A DNA stretch of 64,000 nucleotides from Haplosporangium gracile (GCA_015499985.1 JAAAUF010000087.1:1-64000); one strand, 5' to 3'. Counted from the stretch's first letter, positions 11,342 through 23,899 are shown. Notes: generated from the sequence alone by a model not told the origin. Made by a program: numbers and translations.

Positions 11342-11820
11342 GATGGTGTTGTTGTTTGCTGCGGTGGGTGATGAGCGCTAAGCGAGCGTGTAAGTGCTAA
11401 AGAGAGCGAGAGAGGGAAGGATGCGCAAGTGCAGGAGGAGAGAGAAAATGGTAAAAGGCAAAAGATGGGAGCAAAGAGCTAAAAACCAATGCTTCTTTTA
11501 TGGTTACCCATTCCACAGTCACGCCCATTGGTGCCACCATTTCTCGCCTATTCTCTCCTGGCTTTATATTCGCCCTTACTCACCACTGTTCACTCCTTTC
11601 ACTCACCCAAACGGCATCAACAGCACCCTGTCCAGTAGCAGCAACAATAACAGCAACAAGCCAAACTCTACCCTAACTTCAGAACACACGCAGCGCAAGA
11701 TAAAAATAAAGACTCGACAATATCGATGCGGAGTTAATTAATTCGTATAAGCTACTTGCTCCCACTTCGCTCCAACTTAGCACCGCTCAACTATATCGAA
11801 ATAATATGATACGATCAAGA
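11342..11820. other. Spacer with a plus-oriented orphan promoter/leader
   Basis: At 11560-11700 is a CTTTATATTCGCC element followed by a CA-rich leader with AACAGCAACAA-type repeats, the local style of a plus-strand promoter and 5' UTR. What follows on the plus strand is only the antisense of the next F-box gene, so the promoter may be orphaned. The region also contains the upstream of the minus-strand gene starting at 11341. Confidence 0.3.
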
Positions 11821-13735
11821 TCATTTATCGTATCCACTCCCGCACTTGCTCGCCAACCAAAGTCCCGCATCCACTTCTGCCCCTGAGTCTGAATAAAATG
11901 CACTGCCGAAGCCTCGCATATCTCCTTCTCTCTCCAGCCGCGGAAGAGCTGCCACCTCGTCAAACCCCGACTCTAGAGAAAACTCGAACCCTGTAAATGT
12001 GTCAAAGTCTCGACCTGATGACCATGGGCGGTGGTACCAGGGCATGGAGGTCTCTTCTGATCCGAATTTGAGTTTTATGAGGGATTTATGGCGTGCTAGG
12101 GCTATGAAGACTTGACGGCGGGTCGCGTAGGACGCCTTTTGATTTTCGGAGACCTTTGTCGTGTCCAGTACTGTGCCGGCAGATGATGTTTCGATAGGGA
12201 GGGAGGAGTGGAATATGTCGAGTGATGGGAGTTCTCGTACATCGATATCCAGTTTCTCGAGCCCCATGCATGCCCATTCAGATGGGGTGATGAGATCCTC
12301 GGCCGCGATGATGTGCCCGCCTCCAAGACATTCTTTGAGGCGAGAGCAGGACGCAAAGAACTGACACAGCTCGTCTGGATATGGAGCCTCGAGGCTGAAC
12401 CGTGCGTACTCGAGTGCTTTGGAGGTCGTCGTGATGGCGATCAAGACTTCATAATCCCGAGATTCAACTTGACTAGGAATGGTAGTCGCGAGATTAAGGA
12501 GACTGGTGAAGCATTCGTCGTTGGGGTCGGAGTTGATTAGTGCTTTGAGAGGGTGTGGTTTCTTATTGAGGCCCCGGTCAAAGTCGATCGTCGAGAACTG
12601 TGAAAGCGCTTCTTCTATCAGGTGCTGCCGCTGCTCGGCGGAGAACTCGAGTCGATTCAATACCGGACAAAGATTCAAAGTCTTCTGAATAGCACCGGCC
12701 GAGGAAAATGTCTTGGCGTCGCAGGTGAGTGTCTGGGTCCGGGAGAGTCGATCGCTCGCTTTCTCGATAAGGGACAAATCACAGATATCGAGAGACTGAA
12801 GGGACCCATACTCCTCTATCTTCTGCTGCAAATAGTTGAAACCCTGATACATTGCATCTACAGTATTCTTCCATCCGTGATGGCGTGGGCTGTCTTTTCT
12901 TGTCACCGAAAGAGACTGAAGCCCAGGGAAGACGAGTAAGACCGCTCGCATTTGGACCGGCGTGATTCGATTCCCGAACGCAAGCACTCGCAAGTTCAGA
13001 TGGTACGACGGCGGCAGAAAACTTGGCCTAAAAGCAACGTTATGCCCCACATGAACAAACGACTCGAGGCTTGAGAAAAAGTTCGCAAGTCTGCAAAGCA
13101 GCATATCCCTACACTCCCACCCAATCTTCAGATGCCTCACTGGCAAAAGGTGCCTCGACAGCGCCAAGACCAAGAACGACTCTGCAGGCTCTACAGGGTC
13201 GTCGAAAATGGTATACCCCAAATGACCCACCTTTTTCGATAATTCCAGTTTTCGTAAACCTAGATTCGTGAGGATGAGCCGCCAAAGGGATAGGGTGGGA
13301 TAAAAGGTATCCTCGCCGTCCTTGCTCCGGATGTCTTCGTCCCATTTCTCGTCGTTGGTGAGCAAGTTCAGGAACATGGGACATGGGCACGTTGACGCTG
13401 AAAATGTTCGAGCTCGCAAACGTGTTATGGCAGGCGTACACCTTCAAAGAATGAAGATTTCCCAGGTTTACGTGAAGTACGATGTTGAGCGAATCGTTAT
13501 CGTGGATAATTAGGTCTTGAACCCATCACCGGTGTGCGGATAGCAGGTCTGGTACTGCGGCAGGCGAGACAGAGCGAAAAATAGACTTCCAGGGTTGGGC
13601 ACCGGTGTCGATCTTGCTCCAGAGGTGGGGAGTGAAGACCTGTTTCCATTCGTGGCAGACGGCAACGCAGACGTGGCGGGACCCAGGGCCGAGGCAGAGA
13701 CCGATTTGGGATAGGATTTCTGGTGGGAGGTTTAT
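11821..13735 (-). pseudogene. F-box/LRR gene with lost start, nonsense codon and frameshift
   Basis: The paralogue at 9249-11341 aligns along most of its length. The F-box reads INLPPEILSQIG, and the codon matching the paralogue's start ATG is ATA at 13733-13735. An in-frame TGA sits at 13526-13528 (DLLSAHR-stop-WV, against DLLFKHRAWI in the paralogue). The same frame continues 40 or so residues, then shifts near 13380, after which a 532-codon frame carries the LRR region (LRKLELSKKVGHLGY, SSLESFVHVGHN, LRVLAFGNRITPVQM) to the stop at 11821. A Met at 13964-13966 is in frame with the F-box, but the 77 residues between are hydrophobic and leader-like. Three lesions make it a clear pseudogene, though a recent one. 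Confidence 0.75.
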
Positions 13736-13966
13736 GTCTTGTGGAGGAGACTTAGTCAAGGGGGACCCGAGAGAGATGCAAGGATGGGGATACCGAGGTT
13801 TGAACGGCAATAAAATGAAAGTGGCGGTATGAAAGTAAAGTGACGAGGCAAGGAGAGCGAAAGAGTAGGCGAGAAGAAGTATGTTGTAGAGAACTGGACT
13901 AAGGCAGGGCAGGGTTGACCCTTTCTCAAGCAAGAGCAGGGGGAAGGAGTGTAGAGAAGGGATCAA

Positions 13967-14607
13967 AGGGAATAGGAAGGTAGTGGTGGCGTTTTCAGAA
14001 GCATGGACAAAGTATTTTTCAAGTTACCCAGGTGAAGAACTAAACTAAGGAGGAAACTACTACTACTTATACTAAAAGGAATGGCTATGTGGGCATTTTA
14101 ATTCATTATGGTAGCAAAACAAGGTCAGCGGACGCGACATATGTGCGAGTAAAGAGTAAAGGGAGGGGCGCAACATTGGAACGGCATACAAATCGAGATT
14201 GGTGGTCATGTGGCGCGCACAGACAGAGCAAAGCAACTATCTCCACTCTAATAGGGCGAGTTTGGGAAGATCAAGAAGGGCAAGCGAAAGAAATTCCCAA
14301 ATCAGAGGAAGAAGCAGTGGTCTCGATCACTGCATAAAATCAATGGCGCCTGCAGGGGTAAGCAGATAAGTAAGGGTCAAGCGAGGGGCAGACATGGACA
14401 CATGGCATGGAAGAGTTACACAGTTAACTGAGAGAGTTGCGCGTGTTTACTGGGAGCAATACTTATTATTATTAGTGTATGGGTGTAGGTGCTTGGTATG
14501 GCATGATGTTCTTCGCCCTGTCTATCGTCTATTTCTCATTGTCCTTTCCTCTGTCATGATTATACTCATTTTTTGTGCCTAAATGTGTGCATGTAAATCA
14601 TCAGAGA
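13967..14607. other. Gene-free spacer
   Basis: Upstream of the broken F-box gene on the minus strand and downstream of the cupin gene. Mixed sequence; nothing supported. Confidence 0.3.
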
Positions 14608-15254
14608 TCACTCGACGATGCCAAAGTAGATGATCACAAGGTTCTCCGGGCCAGTGTTCCTAATTCATCCATCAGACAACAAAAAAGACGAGATGAATGC
14701 ATTAGCTTCTGTTTTATTCTCTTCTCTACTCTTTCTTGCATTGACATCAACTTTTCCCCTAGATTCATTGCATTCGTACCTGATCTCATGCTTCTCACCG
14801 GGGTAGACGGTGACAGTGGCTCCGGCCTTGACCTCGAATGTCTTGTCGTCAACCTCCATTTCACCAGTGCCGGCCTGAAAGTGGAATGCTAGTTATGGCA
14901 ACACAGTAAGTAAGTACCACAAACAAGAAGAAAGAAACGGTTAGAAAAACAATTTGAGGGAATAATGCACTCTCGCTGCTTTTTCTCCCTCCTTCCCCCC
15001 CTCTTCCCTCTCCGTCTATTATTCCAATGATTCTCCCCGTCCAATTCTTCCCTCCAAACATCAATTGCCAATGAATTACTCTCGGTCATGTCTTTGTGGA
15101 AGTGCTTGGTAGCCTGCTCGCCAGGCTTCAGAGTAGCAACTGCTAACTGGGTGACATGGGGCACATCTCCGTTCTTAAGCAGAACCTTCTTTTCGACGGT
15201 CGAGTCGTGTGAGATGTATGCCACAGGTAGCGAGTCCAGGATTGTTGCCTTCAT
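14608..15254 (-). CDS. Small single-domain cupin protein (3 exons)
   Basis: Exons on the minus strand are 15254-15080, 14888-14780 and 14659-14608, giving 111 residues. Both introns are GT-AG (191 and 120 bp), and the spliced frame ends FGIVE before TGA. Cupin motif 1 is at residues 45-58 (G45, H51, H53, E58) and motif 2 at 81-96 (P88, G89, H92, N96), the usual metal ligands of a one-domain beta-barrel. Family members include dioxygenases, isomerases and binding proteins, so the substrate cannot be named. There is no signal peptide, so a cytosolic location is expected. The splice junctions restore the cupin motif exactly, which supports the model. An AT-rich AAATAAATAAAG element lies about 120 bp upstream. 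Confidence 0.85.
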
Positions 15255-16554
15255 TGTTGTATGTATTTATGTGTGTTTGCTGAAGGGGAGTGAGGCGGAG
15301 AATGTGTTTATTTGAGTGTAAAGTGAAGGAAAAAAGTGAAAAGGGTCTTTCGGAGAATCGCAAAGTTCTTTATTTATTTCGGAGGTTGATTGAAAGAGCG
15401 ATGTCCATTGATTAGAGATGAAATATCCATCCCCATTAACGTGATGCTTGTTCGGACAAGGCTAAAAACACGCATCATACCCATGGAAAGTGAGCTCACA
15501 CATATATACCAACATGGCAATTAACAATGTTCGCCGTTCATCATCCGTCTATCAAATGAACGGCGTCCTTCTCAAACTGCGCAAGAAGCGCGAAGTACAA
15601 AGACGTTAGTTAGGACCAAGTTGCACACACAGAAAACGCAAGGAGCATAGCCACGAAGGTTTTCCTGTTGTGACCACTCATCCTAACCAAAAGACAAAAA
15701 AAAAACGAGGCGGATCTACAAGAGCATTTCGCCACACTTCTGTCGCACCGTTTCCCTCTCCGCCCATCGAAGACCCTAGAAGAACATAGAATGCGCAAAA
15801 CTCCAAAAGGAACACTCCTACTCGGCGCACCAACACAGTCAATATCTCAAATACAAATACACATACAGATCCATAAACCTGGCGCCCCCACTGCCTTACC
15901 CTGCCCGCCTCCTCTTTCGCTCCGACAGATCGTGAGTCATTATAAGCAGGTGCTCCTCCTATGGCCCTATGGCCGGACTCGCTATGAAAAAGGAGGTTAC
16001 TTAATTTGAAAATGCAAAATATACGCCTCCATTTCTCAGGTCGTGTACAGCTAAGAGGGGGCTCCATTGAATACACAACACAATGCAACACTCTCATTGC
16101 GTCCTTCAGTGTTCGATCGATGACAGGGATATGTCAATGGCAGCAAGTGCTCAGCCCTGGCAACAAAGCCAGAAACAGAGATGACTCTTTTGTTCCCTTG
16201 CTCGCGCGGGATTGTTATGGTGTATCTGAAGTGGTTCAATTGCATAGTGTATTGGACAGAAGGAAGGAAAGAATAAGGTCGTGGAGGTGAGTTGTTGTTT
16301 GGGTCAGGGTGAACTGGTACACAACGATTTTTTTTCTTTTTAGTGCGATCACTGCGGCGCATCCCGACTCGCGCTTAAAAAGAACCAACAAGAGGGCCGT
16401 TTTACCCAAATCATTACTGTCACACCTTTCTTGGAGAACAGACTCCCCTCCCTCTCCCTTCTACTTTCTTACTTTCCACTTCCACGCTCTCAATTGCACG
16501 CACAAACACTCATTCACAACAACAAGACAAACAACAAGACAACCACCAACAACC
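15255..16554. other. Divergent intergenic region with a 10-bp-arm hairpin
   Basis: 1.3 kb between the cupin gene (minus) and the GTPase gene (plus). It contains a perfect inverted repeat, CGCCGTTCAT at 15532-15541 and its complement at 15556-15565. The last 150 bases are the C/A-rich leader of the GTPase gene. No coding sequence is supported. Confidence 0.4.
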
Positions 16555-19500
16555 ATGCTGAAGAAGGACGAGCTCAAAACCGGAAACAGATCCGCAGAGG
16601 TCTCAATACAGCCCTCAACTACAGACTCAACAACATCAGTTAACTCATTAGGCGACAAACTCAATGCCATTGACCTCTCTGTTGTCTCTTCGTCATTACC
16701 CTCCAAGGGAGCAACAGCAACTACTATTGCGACCGCCTCTGTTGTCGCACCCATCGACGACTTTGATATAAACGATATGGACGATCCCTTGGCGGGCTTT
16801 GAGGCTCAGCGAAGTGGTATCAAGGATATCTCTCTCAAGGTAACAATTGTCTTCTTTTGTTACTGTTGACAAAGGCAGAAGAGAGGGGAAGGAGAAGCAT
16901 GGATATGCTGTGGTTGGCAACCTTTTTTATCATTAATACTTGTTCTTGACAGTGACCAGAACAGACAACCATTACTATACTACTGTCGTTGCAGCAACTC
17001 ACGAACCACGGGTGAGGGAACAACGTGGGAGTGCGTGACCGGCTGTTAAAATGGAGTAATGGGGCAAGGGCTCACTTTTCGGGACTAGAGGGGACAGACA
17101 GAAAAGGATGATTAATGCTATCCAAGGATGGACCTCTCATCTGACCCAATTGCCAGGAAACCTTACTTGGAGGATTATCAAGAGAAGGGTACACAAGTAC
17201 TATTTGGGTGGGACTTTGGTGAACAAACAACATATATAATTTGCTCCGCACAATCACTTTGTTATTAACACCATCGAGCCATCTATCTTTCCACTGTTGG
17301 TGACTGATAGGAGCAATTCTTGAACCCTACTGATGCCAACATTGAGTCCCTCCAGACCCTCTTGGCCGCCCGGATACGTGAGGGGTCTGGCGAGACTCTT
17401 TTTGAGATCGGTGTTGAAGGTATGTATCCGTTCGCTGACCAATGATGTAGTGCTTGTGCAATCAATTGTCTCCTGAACTCTTTAGGTCATGGCCATCGTC
17501 GCTGATCTCCAAATATATTTCCAACTCGACAAACTTGAAAATAGAGGATGGCGCACCCATGAAGTTGTCGGACGCAGAGTACGAGACCGCGCTTACTACG
17601 GTCAAGACCGCTGCTGCTGCCGTTGGAGCCGAGATGGCTATTATGCACGAGAAGAACGCTGGTCTGTCGACTGGAGCCCCTGTTGTTCCCGAGTCTAAGG
17701 ACAAGGATAAGGCTGCCGCTGTTGTTGCCGTCCAGCCTTCATTAGCACCGACCATGGATGTTACCGATCAGCCCACCTACAAATCATCCTATGTCATGAT
17801 CCGAAAGACACCCAAGACTGTTGATGAGTTACTGGAGCTCCGAGTGGCCGTTGTCGGAAACGTCGTAAGTAGTAGTTCGGTGTCAATTGGAGTCGTTTGG
17901 GAAGCTGGCAGATCTTTACTTTATGTGTCGTATCAATCATGACTAATTGTATATTGTCACTTTTATCTGCCGCTTTGTTACTATGCTTACTCAAGGATGC
18001 TGGAAAGGTATGAATTGCTGCTGTTGATCTTCTCTTTTGTCAAGTGTATGATATAGCCAATTACGGAACAATGGGGAAGCGATTTAATCGAAATTCTATT
18101 TTTCCTCCCACTATTGATAGTCAACCTTGTTGGGAGTACTAACAAAAGGCGTCCTTGATGACGGACGTGGAAAGGCCCGAGTCAACCTTTTCCGGTAAGT
18201 TAACTATGTCTGTTCCGGACATGTTTTTCTAACAGAGCTGAACAGATTTCATCCTGCCAGGCGATCATACCAAACTCACACATTTATGAATGGATTCGCT
18301 TGACGATCTTCATAGTCACAAGCACGAGATTGATTCTGGACGCACGTCTTCAGTCGGCATGGAGATCTTGGGCTTTGATGCAAAGTCAGTTCCCGTCCCC
18401 ACCATGTCTCACGGAAGGAACGCTCCTTGGGATGAGATCTGTGGAAAGGCCGCTAAGGTAATGATTTGCTGTGTTGTTTGTGCACGGTGTATTTGAGCAC
18501 CTGTTTGTTACAAAACACAAGTCATGTCTAACCTAGAGAATATAATATGGCGCATTAGGTCCTTTCCTTCATCGATCTTGCTGGACACGAGCGCTACCTC
18601 AAGGTAATACTAGATCTCATTTTGTACTCGGTTAAGTAATCATGCTGCAAACATGAAAGACCTCAATATCTAACCATCACATATCCCGACCTTGCACACT
18701 TGTAGACTACCGTGTTCGGAATGACGGGATGTGCACCCGACTTTGTAATGCTTATGATCGGCTCCAACGCAGGAATTGTCGGTATGACTAAGGAGCATCT
18801 TGGTTTGTCATTAGCACTTGGAGTCCCAGTGCTCGTTGTCATCACCAAAATCGATATGTGCCCGCCCAATGTATTAGAGAACACCGTCAAGCAGCTTACC
18901 AAAATTTTGAAGTCTGCCGGGTGCCGCAAAATCCCCATGTTTGTCAAGGTATGGCTCTCATTTCATTATATTCTCTTGCTTGAGTCTACATGAATCTGCT
19001 TCAATGAACTCTAACCATTTTCTTACAATTGATTAATTAGTCGCATGAGGATGTGGTAGTGACGGCGGGCAACTTTGTCAGTGATCGTATCTGTCCCGTC
19101 TTCCAGGTCAGTAACGTCACCGGCGAGGGACTTGACTTGCTCAAGAACTTTTTGAACGTCCTGCCCATCAGTCAAAAGTACAACCGTGACGACCCAGGTA
19201 ACCATCTCCTCTTTGTCTCTTGTAAAGGCATGTCTACTTTTACTTGGACTCTGAATACGAAAACTGATATTATTTATTTCCCCTTTCTCCAAATGCGTGA
19301 TAGTTGAATATCAAATCACGGATACGTTCTCGGTTCCCTTTGTGGGCACTGTTGTGAGTGGAGTTGTCATGAACGGAATTGTTCACGCCGGCGATCAGTT
19401 GTACCTCGGCCCAGACGGGAACGGCGCCTTCCAGATGGTGACCGTCAAGTCGATCCAGCGCAAGCGGCTGAACGTGCCATTAGCGTGTGCAGGACAGAGT

Positions 19501-19961
19501 GCCTCGTTTGGGTTGAAGAAGATTCGGCGATCGACCATCCGTAAAGGAATGGTCATGCTAGACAAAGAGACAACGCCACCTCCTCGAGGCTGCCGAGAGT
19601 TTGAGGCCGAAATCTTGGTTCTGTACCACTCGACCACTATTGGACACAAATACCAGGCCATGTTGCATTGCGGTGCCGTGCGGCAGACTGCCCGTGTTTT
19701 GGCGATGGATAAGCCGGACCAGATCTTGCGTACCGGCGACCGTGCCACTGTTCGATTCCAGTTCTTGCAGCCCGCCTACCTCAAAGTCGGTGCTCGCCTC
19801 GTAAGTCTTGCTTTTCTTATTCTTTTAATGATGTGTTTTGGTGCCTGTCTGTATGAGACCGCGCGCTGACAATTGCTTGCTTCGTTTTTTTTTGTTTACT
19901 ACAGATCTTTCGAGAGGGCCGAACTAAGGGTATTGGAAAGGTGTCCAAGATTATCGCGTAA
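16555..19961 (+). CDS. GTPBP1/GTPBP2-type translational GTPase (11 exons)
   Basis: Exons: 16555-16839, 17311-17419, 17545-17864, 17996-18007, 18121-18194, 18316-18457, 18559-18603, 18706-18948, 19041-19197, 19304-19800, 19905-19961. All introns are GT-AG and the spliced product is 646 residues, close to animal GTPBP1. The N-terminal third is acidic and low complexity. The GTPase core has G1 GNVDAGKST (236-244), G3 DLAGH (320-324) and G4 TKID (376-379), followed by EF-Tu-like domains 2 and 3 ([27 protein letters not shown]) and a basic C-terminus. The family is related to EF1A/eRF3/Hbs1 and acts in ribosome-stalling responses and mRNA turnover in animals. Exon 4 is only 12 nt and encodes D-A-G-K of the P-loop. 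The start was chosen because it follows the CA-rich leader and fits the family length. Confidence 0.93.
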
Positions 19962-20972
19962 AGTGATGAAGCTAATGGAGTCGAAAGAGAAGAGAAGGAG
20001 AGCCAGGCCCGATTGTGTATTTTTTTTTTGTTTGTTTGTATTTGCAGCGGCTGCTTTCTTTCTTTTGTGTTTTTGTACAAGTAATACCAACCATTTTTTG
20101 AGATTAAAAAAAATATCCGCCATTATTGTCTCTTATCAGCTCTAATCCTGTTGGGGTGCACCTGTTCTGTACTGCTGTACATGTCTGCTGAAGTCATCAT
20201 TGAATGGCTGTGGGGCGTGAGAGTATTTACTTGCTGCATGTGCGTAACGAGAAAGTGCGAACTCGGCTGACGAAACCGCCGTCAGTCGATCAAGGATCCA
20301 AAACCTTATTCGGGTCCTCCTTCAATTACAAATTCTCTCCCTTCTTTGCTGTTGTCTGTGTCCACTCCACTTGGATTATTTTGTTGTGCGGTGCAGCTTG
20401 GGTTCCAGGTCCGAAGGAGAGTAGGGGCTGGACGTTGGTAACGGAGTATGGAACAAGGGAGCGAACATATGTAATTTTCAAGAAGTCCGCTTCAGGGGGT
20501 GAGGAACAGACGCAGACGCACTGACTGACGCGCGGAATGAGACAAAGATGGAGTGCTCTTCTTCCTTTCGCTATATGTCTCCTTCCTTATGAACGCCGAT
20601 GTTCCGTTCATTATGTTTTCTATCAATTGAGTGAAGTGTAAAAGCTGTTGCCCCTTGTCGGGAATGTCAAGGAGTGAATTATCTTTTGTCCAAGGAAGAA
20701 AGAAAGGGCCCGTTGTGTCGATCGCACTCACCATTGGCCAACAAGCGTGTGTGTGTGTCAGGTCAGGTGAACCAACATTGACCCCTGGCAAACTTGTATA
20801 TAAAAGAGCAAGAAACCCTCTTACTTTTTTACTTTTTCATTCACTCCCACGCTTCCCTTCTCTTCCCCCGTGCCATCACTCACACACTCCCCACTCTTCC
20901 TCTCTTTACTTCACTTTTACACTCCCCACTCTTCTGTCTTTTTTTTTTCATTCATCACCTTGAAATTACAGA
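19962..20972. other. Intergenic region with promoter of the AMP-ligase gene
   Basis: Contains T-runs after the GTPase stop and a (GT)n stretch near 20749. The right half is the promoter and CT-rich leader of the next gene. No coding sequence is supported. Confidence 0.4.
20797..20806 (+). promoter_or_regulatory. TATA box of the AMP-binding ligase gene
   Basis: TATATAAAAG lies 167 bp before the start codon and is followed by a long C/T-rich leader (20820-20960), a common arrangement for fungal promoters. Confidence 0.6.
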
Positions 20973-23637
20973 ATGTCGTCCAACTCGAACATCATTGCAA
21001 AGGAGCGCATCCAACACATTACCAACACCATTGGACTAACCACCGCCGTCGTCCACGCCCCTCGTAAAAATATCACCTTACTTCGTCCCTTGCATAACCT
21101 ACTGAGACCAAGAAATACCAATTGACCAAACCCCCCCCCCCCCCCCCCCCTATTTACTAACACACTCCTCCCCTCCCTCCCCACAATACACCCAAATAGA
21201 CCGAGTGAAGTCAGCAAATAAGGCCGCAAACCACTCAGAACTCAATCCCGTCCACTTTCTCGCCCGCTCCGCAACCATCTACCCTCAAAAGACCGCCGTC
21301 ATCCACGGCCCACGCCGATACACATACTCTCAACTCAACCGTCGCGCCGTCGCTCTCACCTACGCTCTCAAACACCAGCTCTCCATCCGCCGTGGCGATA
21401 TCGTCGCAATCATCGCGCCTAATATACCCGCCATGCTCGAGGCCCATTTCGCCATCCCCGCAGCCAATGCTATTATTTGTGCAATTAATACGCGATTGGC
21501 GCCCAAGGAGGTCGAGTATATTTTGGACCATTCGGGAGCCAAGGCGGTTTTTGTGGATAAGGAGTTTGTGGAGTTGGTGAGGGAGAGCAAGTTACCGAAG
21601 GTTGTTATTGCGGATACGGGAGTTGCGGCTTCGGATGAGTATGAGCGGTTCTTGGAGACCGGCTATCAGAAGGCGGATACCCTTGGGTGGGGTGGTCTTG
21701 ACCAGACCGATGATGAGAATGAGGGTGTCTCCCTCTGCTATACCAGGTTCGTTTGCTTCCCTTCTTTGGACTTTTGCGAGGCTATGTTCGTGAATTGCGC
21801 CTCTTCACCCTCTCGTTATCTCAATTGCTAACCGTTTTGCTGTCCGTGTCCCTACATAAATCACATCTAGTGGAACGACAGGAAAACCAAAGGGAGTGTT
21901 GTACACATATAGGGGCATGTACCTGGCCGCGCTCGGAAACGCGATCGAGGCCCAATTGCGTCTAGACTCGGTCCACCTCTTCATCGTCCCTCTCTTCCAT
22001 GCCAACTCGTGGATTTTCCCATACGCCGTTACTGCCATCGCTGGTAAAGAAGTACACTCTATTCTTCTGTGTGTTTCGTATTGTTTGTTTTTTTTATATA
22101 CATGTGTGTTTCGTTTTGTTTGGATTGTCAGCCATGGTAAAGAGGAGGGGCATGATCCACCGAAGGATTGGGTTCCTTTCTAGAAAGTCGAAAAACAAGG
22201 ATGCAGCAAAATGAAGGAACGAAGGAGAAACAAAACAAGCATGGGAAAAAACGCAAACAAACCGATCCCCTTCTACGACCGATCCTCCAAAACCCGAACC
22301 ATATCCAAACCAAAAACCAAAAACCAAAAATCAACCAGCCGCCCCATCCCCCGTGCCGCGATGTGAACCTTCTTTTTTTTTTTTCCTTCTTCTTCTTCTT
22401 CATCGCTCTCCTTCCTCCTTCCCCACTCCACCTCCACTTCATGGCCAAATACTAAACTATAATTTTTCATTCTCCTTTGTCAACCATTTACCTAATGTAG
22501 CTACACATGTAATGCTCCGCAAGGTAGACTACGACCAGATCTGGAAGATCCTCCTCTCCGAGGGCGTAACCCACATGAACGGCGCCCCCACCATCATGAT
22601 CCAAATCGTCCACCACCCTCTCGCCGTCAAGCTCCCTACTCCCATCACCTGTACCGTTGCCGGATCCGCCCCCACATCCACACTCATTGCTCGCATGAAG
22701 GAGTTGAATATGGATATCTGCCATGTCTATGGACTTACTGAGACGTATGGACCCATTACAAAGTCGTACCCACAGCCCGGATTTGAGGAGTTGTCGTTGA
22801 GTGAGAGGGCAAAGAATTTGGCGAGGCAGGGACATGTGTATTTAGTTTCGGATGATGTTCGAGTTGTTGATACACGCATGCAGGATGTTGCCTGGGATGG
22901 AAAACAGATCGGGGAGATTGTCTTCCGTGGTAACCTCGTCATGAAGGTAAGGTCCTATTTGTCGCTACCGGTCAGGGATCGTGTTTTTTTTATCTCCTTT
23001 AGCCCTGTTTGCTAACGAGAAATTGTTTCTGTCTTTCTTAAATGGATGGATTATAGGGATATCATAACGATCCTGAAGCGACGGCAAAGGCATTCGACGG
23101 CGGCTGGTTCCACAGTGGAGATCTCGCAGGTAAAAAAGGCCGCTTCTCTCCTCTCTCCCGATTTCTACCAAAACCGCTTTGCTTTAGCAACAATTGCCAA
23201 CCAACAAAATACTAACTCTACCATTTTCATCCTCTGTCCTCGAAAACGAAATAGTCCGCCATGCAGACGGATACATTGCGATTCAAGACCGCCAAAAGGA
23301 CATCATCATCTCTGGCGGTGAAAACATCTCCACCCTCGAAGTAGAATCCTGCATCTCCCAACACCCCGCTGTCCTCGAAGTCGCCGTCATTGCTGTCCCG
23401 CACCCACGGTGGGGCGAAACCCCCAAGGCCTTTGTGATCTTCAAGCCCTGCCTTTCTTCCGATAAGATTGTCAATGAGGACCAGTTGATTGCATTCTGTA
23501 AGGAGAATATGGCGGGGTTCAAGTGTCCCTCGAGTATTGTGGTTGTGAAGGAGTTGCCAAAGACTAGTACGGGCAAGTTGCAGAAGTATGTCTTACGCGA
23601 GCAGGAGTGGAAGGGCCACACCAAGCGCATTAACTAG
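20973..23637 (+). CDS. AMP-dependent acyl-CoA synthetase/ligase (6 exons)
   Basis: Exons: 20973-21063, 21200-21746, 21871-22043, 22501-22946, 23057-23129, 23255-23637, all GT-AG, giving 570 residues. The adenylate-forming signature YTSGTTGKPKGV lies at 211-222 and spans the exon 2/3 junction. VYGLTETYGP (A5 motif), WFHSGDLA (A7) and IQDRQKDIIISGGENIS (A8) follow. The conserved A10 lysine is K551 in PKTSTGKLQK. The overall layout matches acyl-activating enzymes that make acyl-CoA from medium-chain or aromatic acids with ATP. The exact acid cannot be read from sequence. The C-terminus (KRIN) is not a peroxisomal PTS1. Intron 1 contains a 20-C run, and intron 3 is long (457 bp). Confidence 0.93.
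21131..21150 (+). repeat. 20-base homopolymer C run in intron 1
   Basis: An uninterrupted run of 20 C lies in intron 1 of the acyl-CoA synthetase gene, about 50 bases upstream of the acceptor AG at 21198-21199. Length is likely unstable or error-prone in sequencing. Confidence 0.95.
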
Positions 23638-23899
23638 ACATTCTAACGCACGTAATTAATTTGTTGCATAATAAAAACAAATGGGATTTCAGTTTTGTGA
23701 ACACGCGAAGAAATAGGCGGAGATTGTTTATTTTACACGGGGAGAGAGAGGGGATAAAAAAGTAAAAAGCTAGACGAAAAATAATGAGCAAGAAAAGAAA
23801 TGAAACTGAAGTATGTGCGTCAGAGGGTCATCTTCATCGACACCACGAGAAAGAGCTGAAAACAGACCAAGACACAGCCAGCCAAGTAGGAGATAGAGG
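23638..23899. other. Short convergent spacer
   Basis: Holds the 3' ends of two convergent genes. An AATAAAAA-like signal lies at about 23669. Nothing else is seen. Confidence 0.4.
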
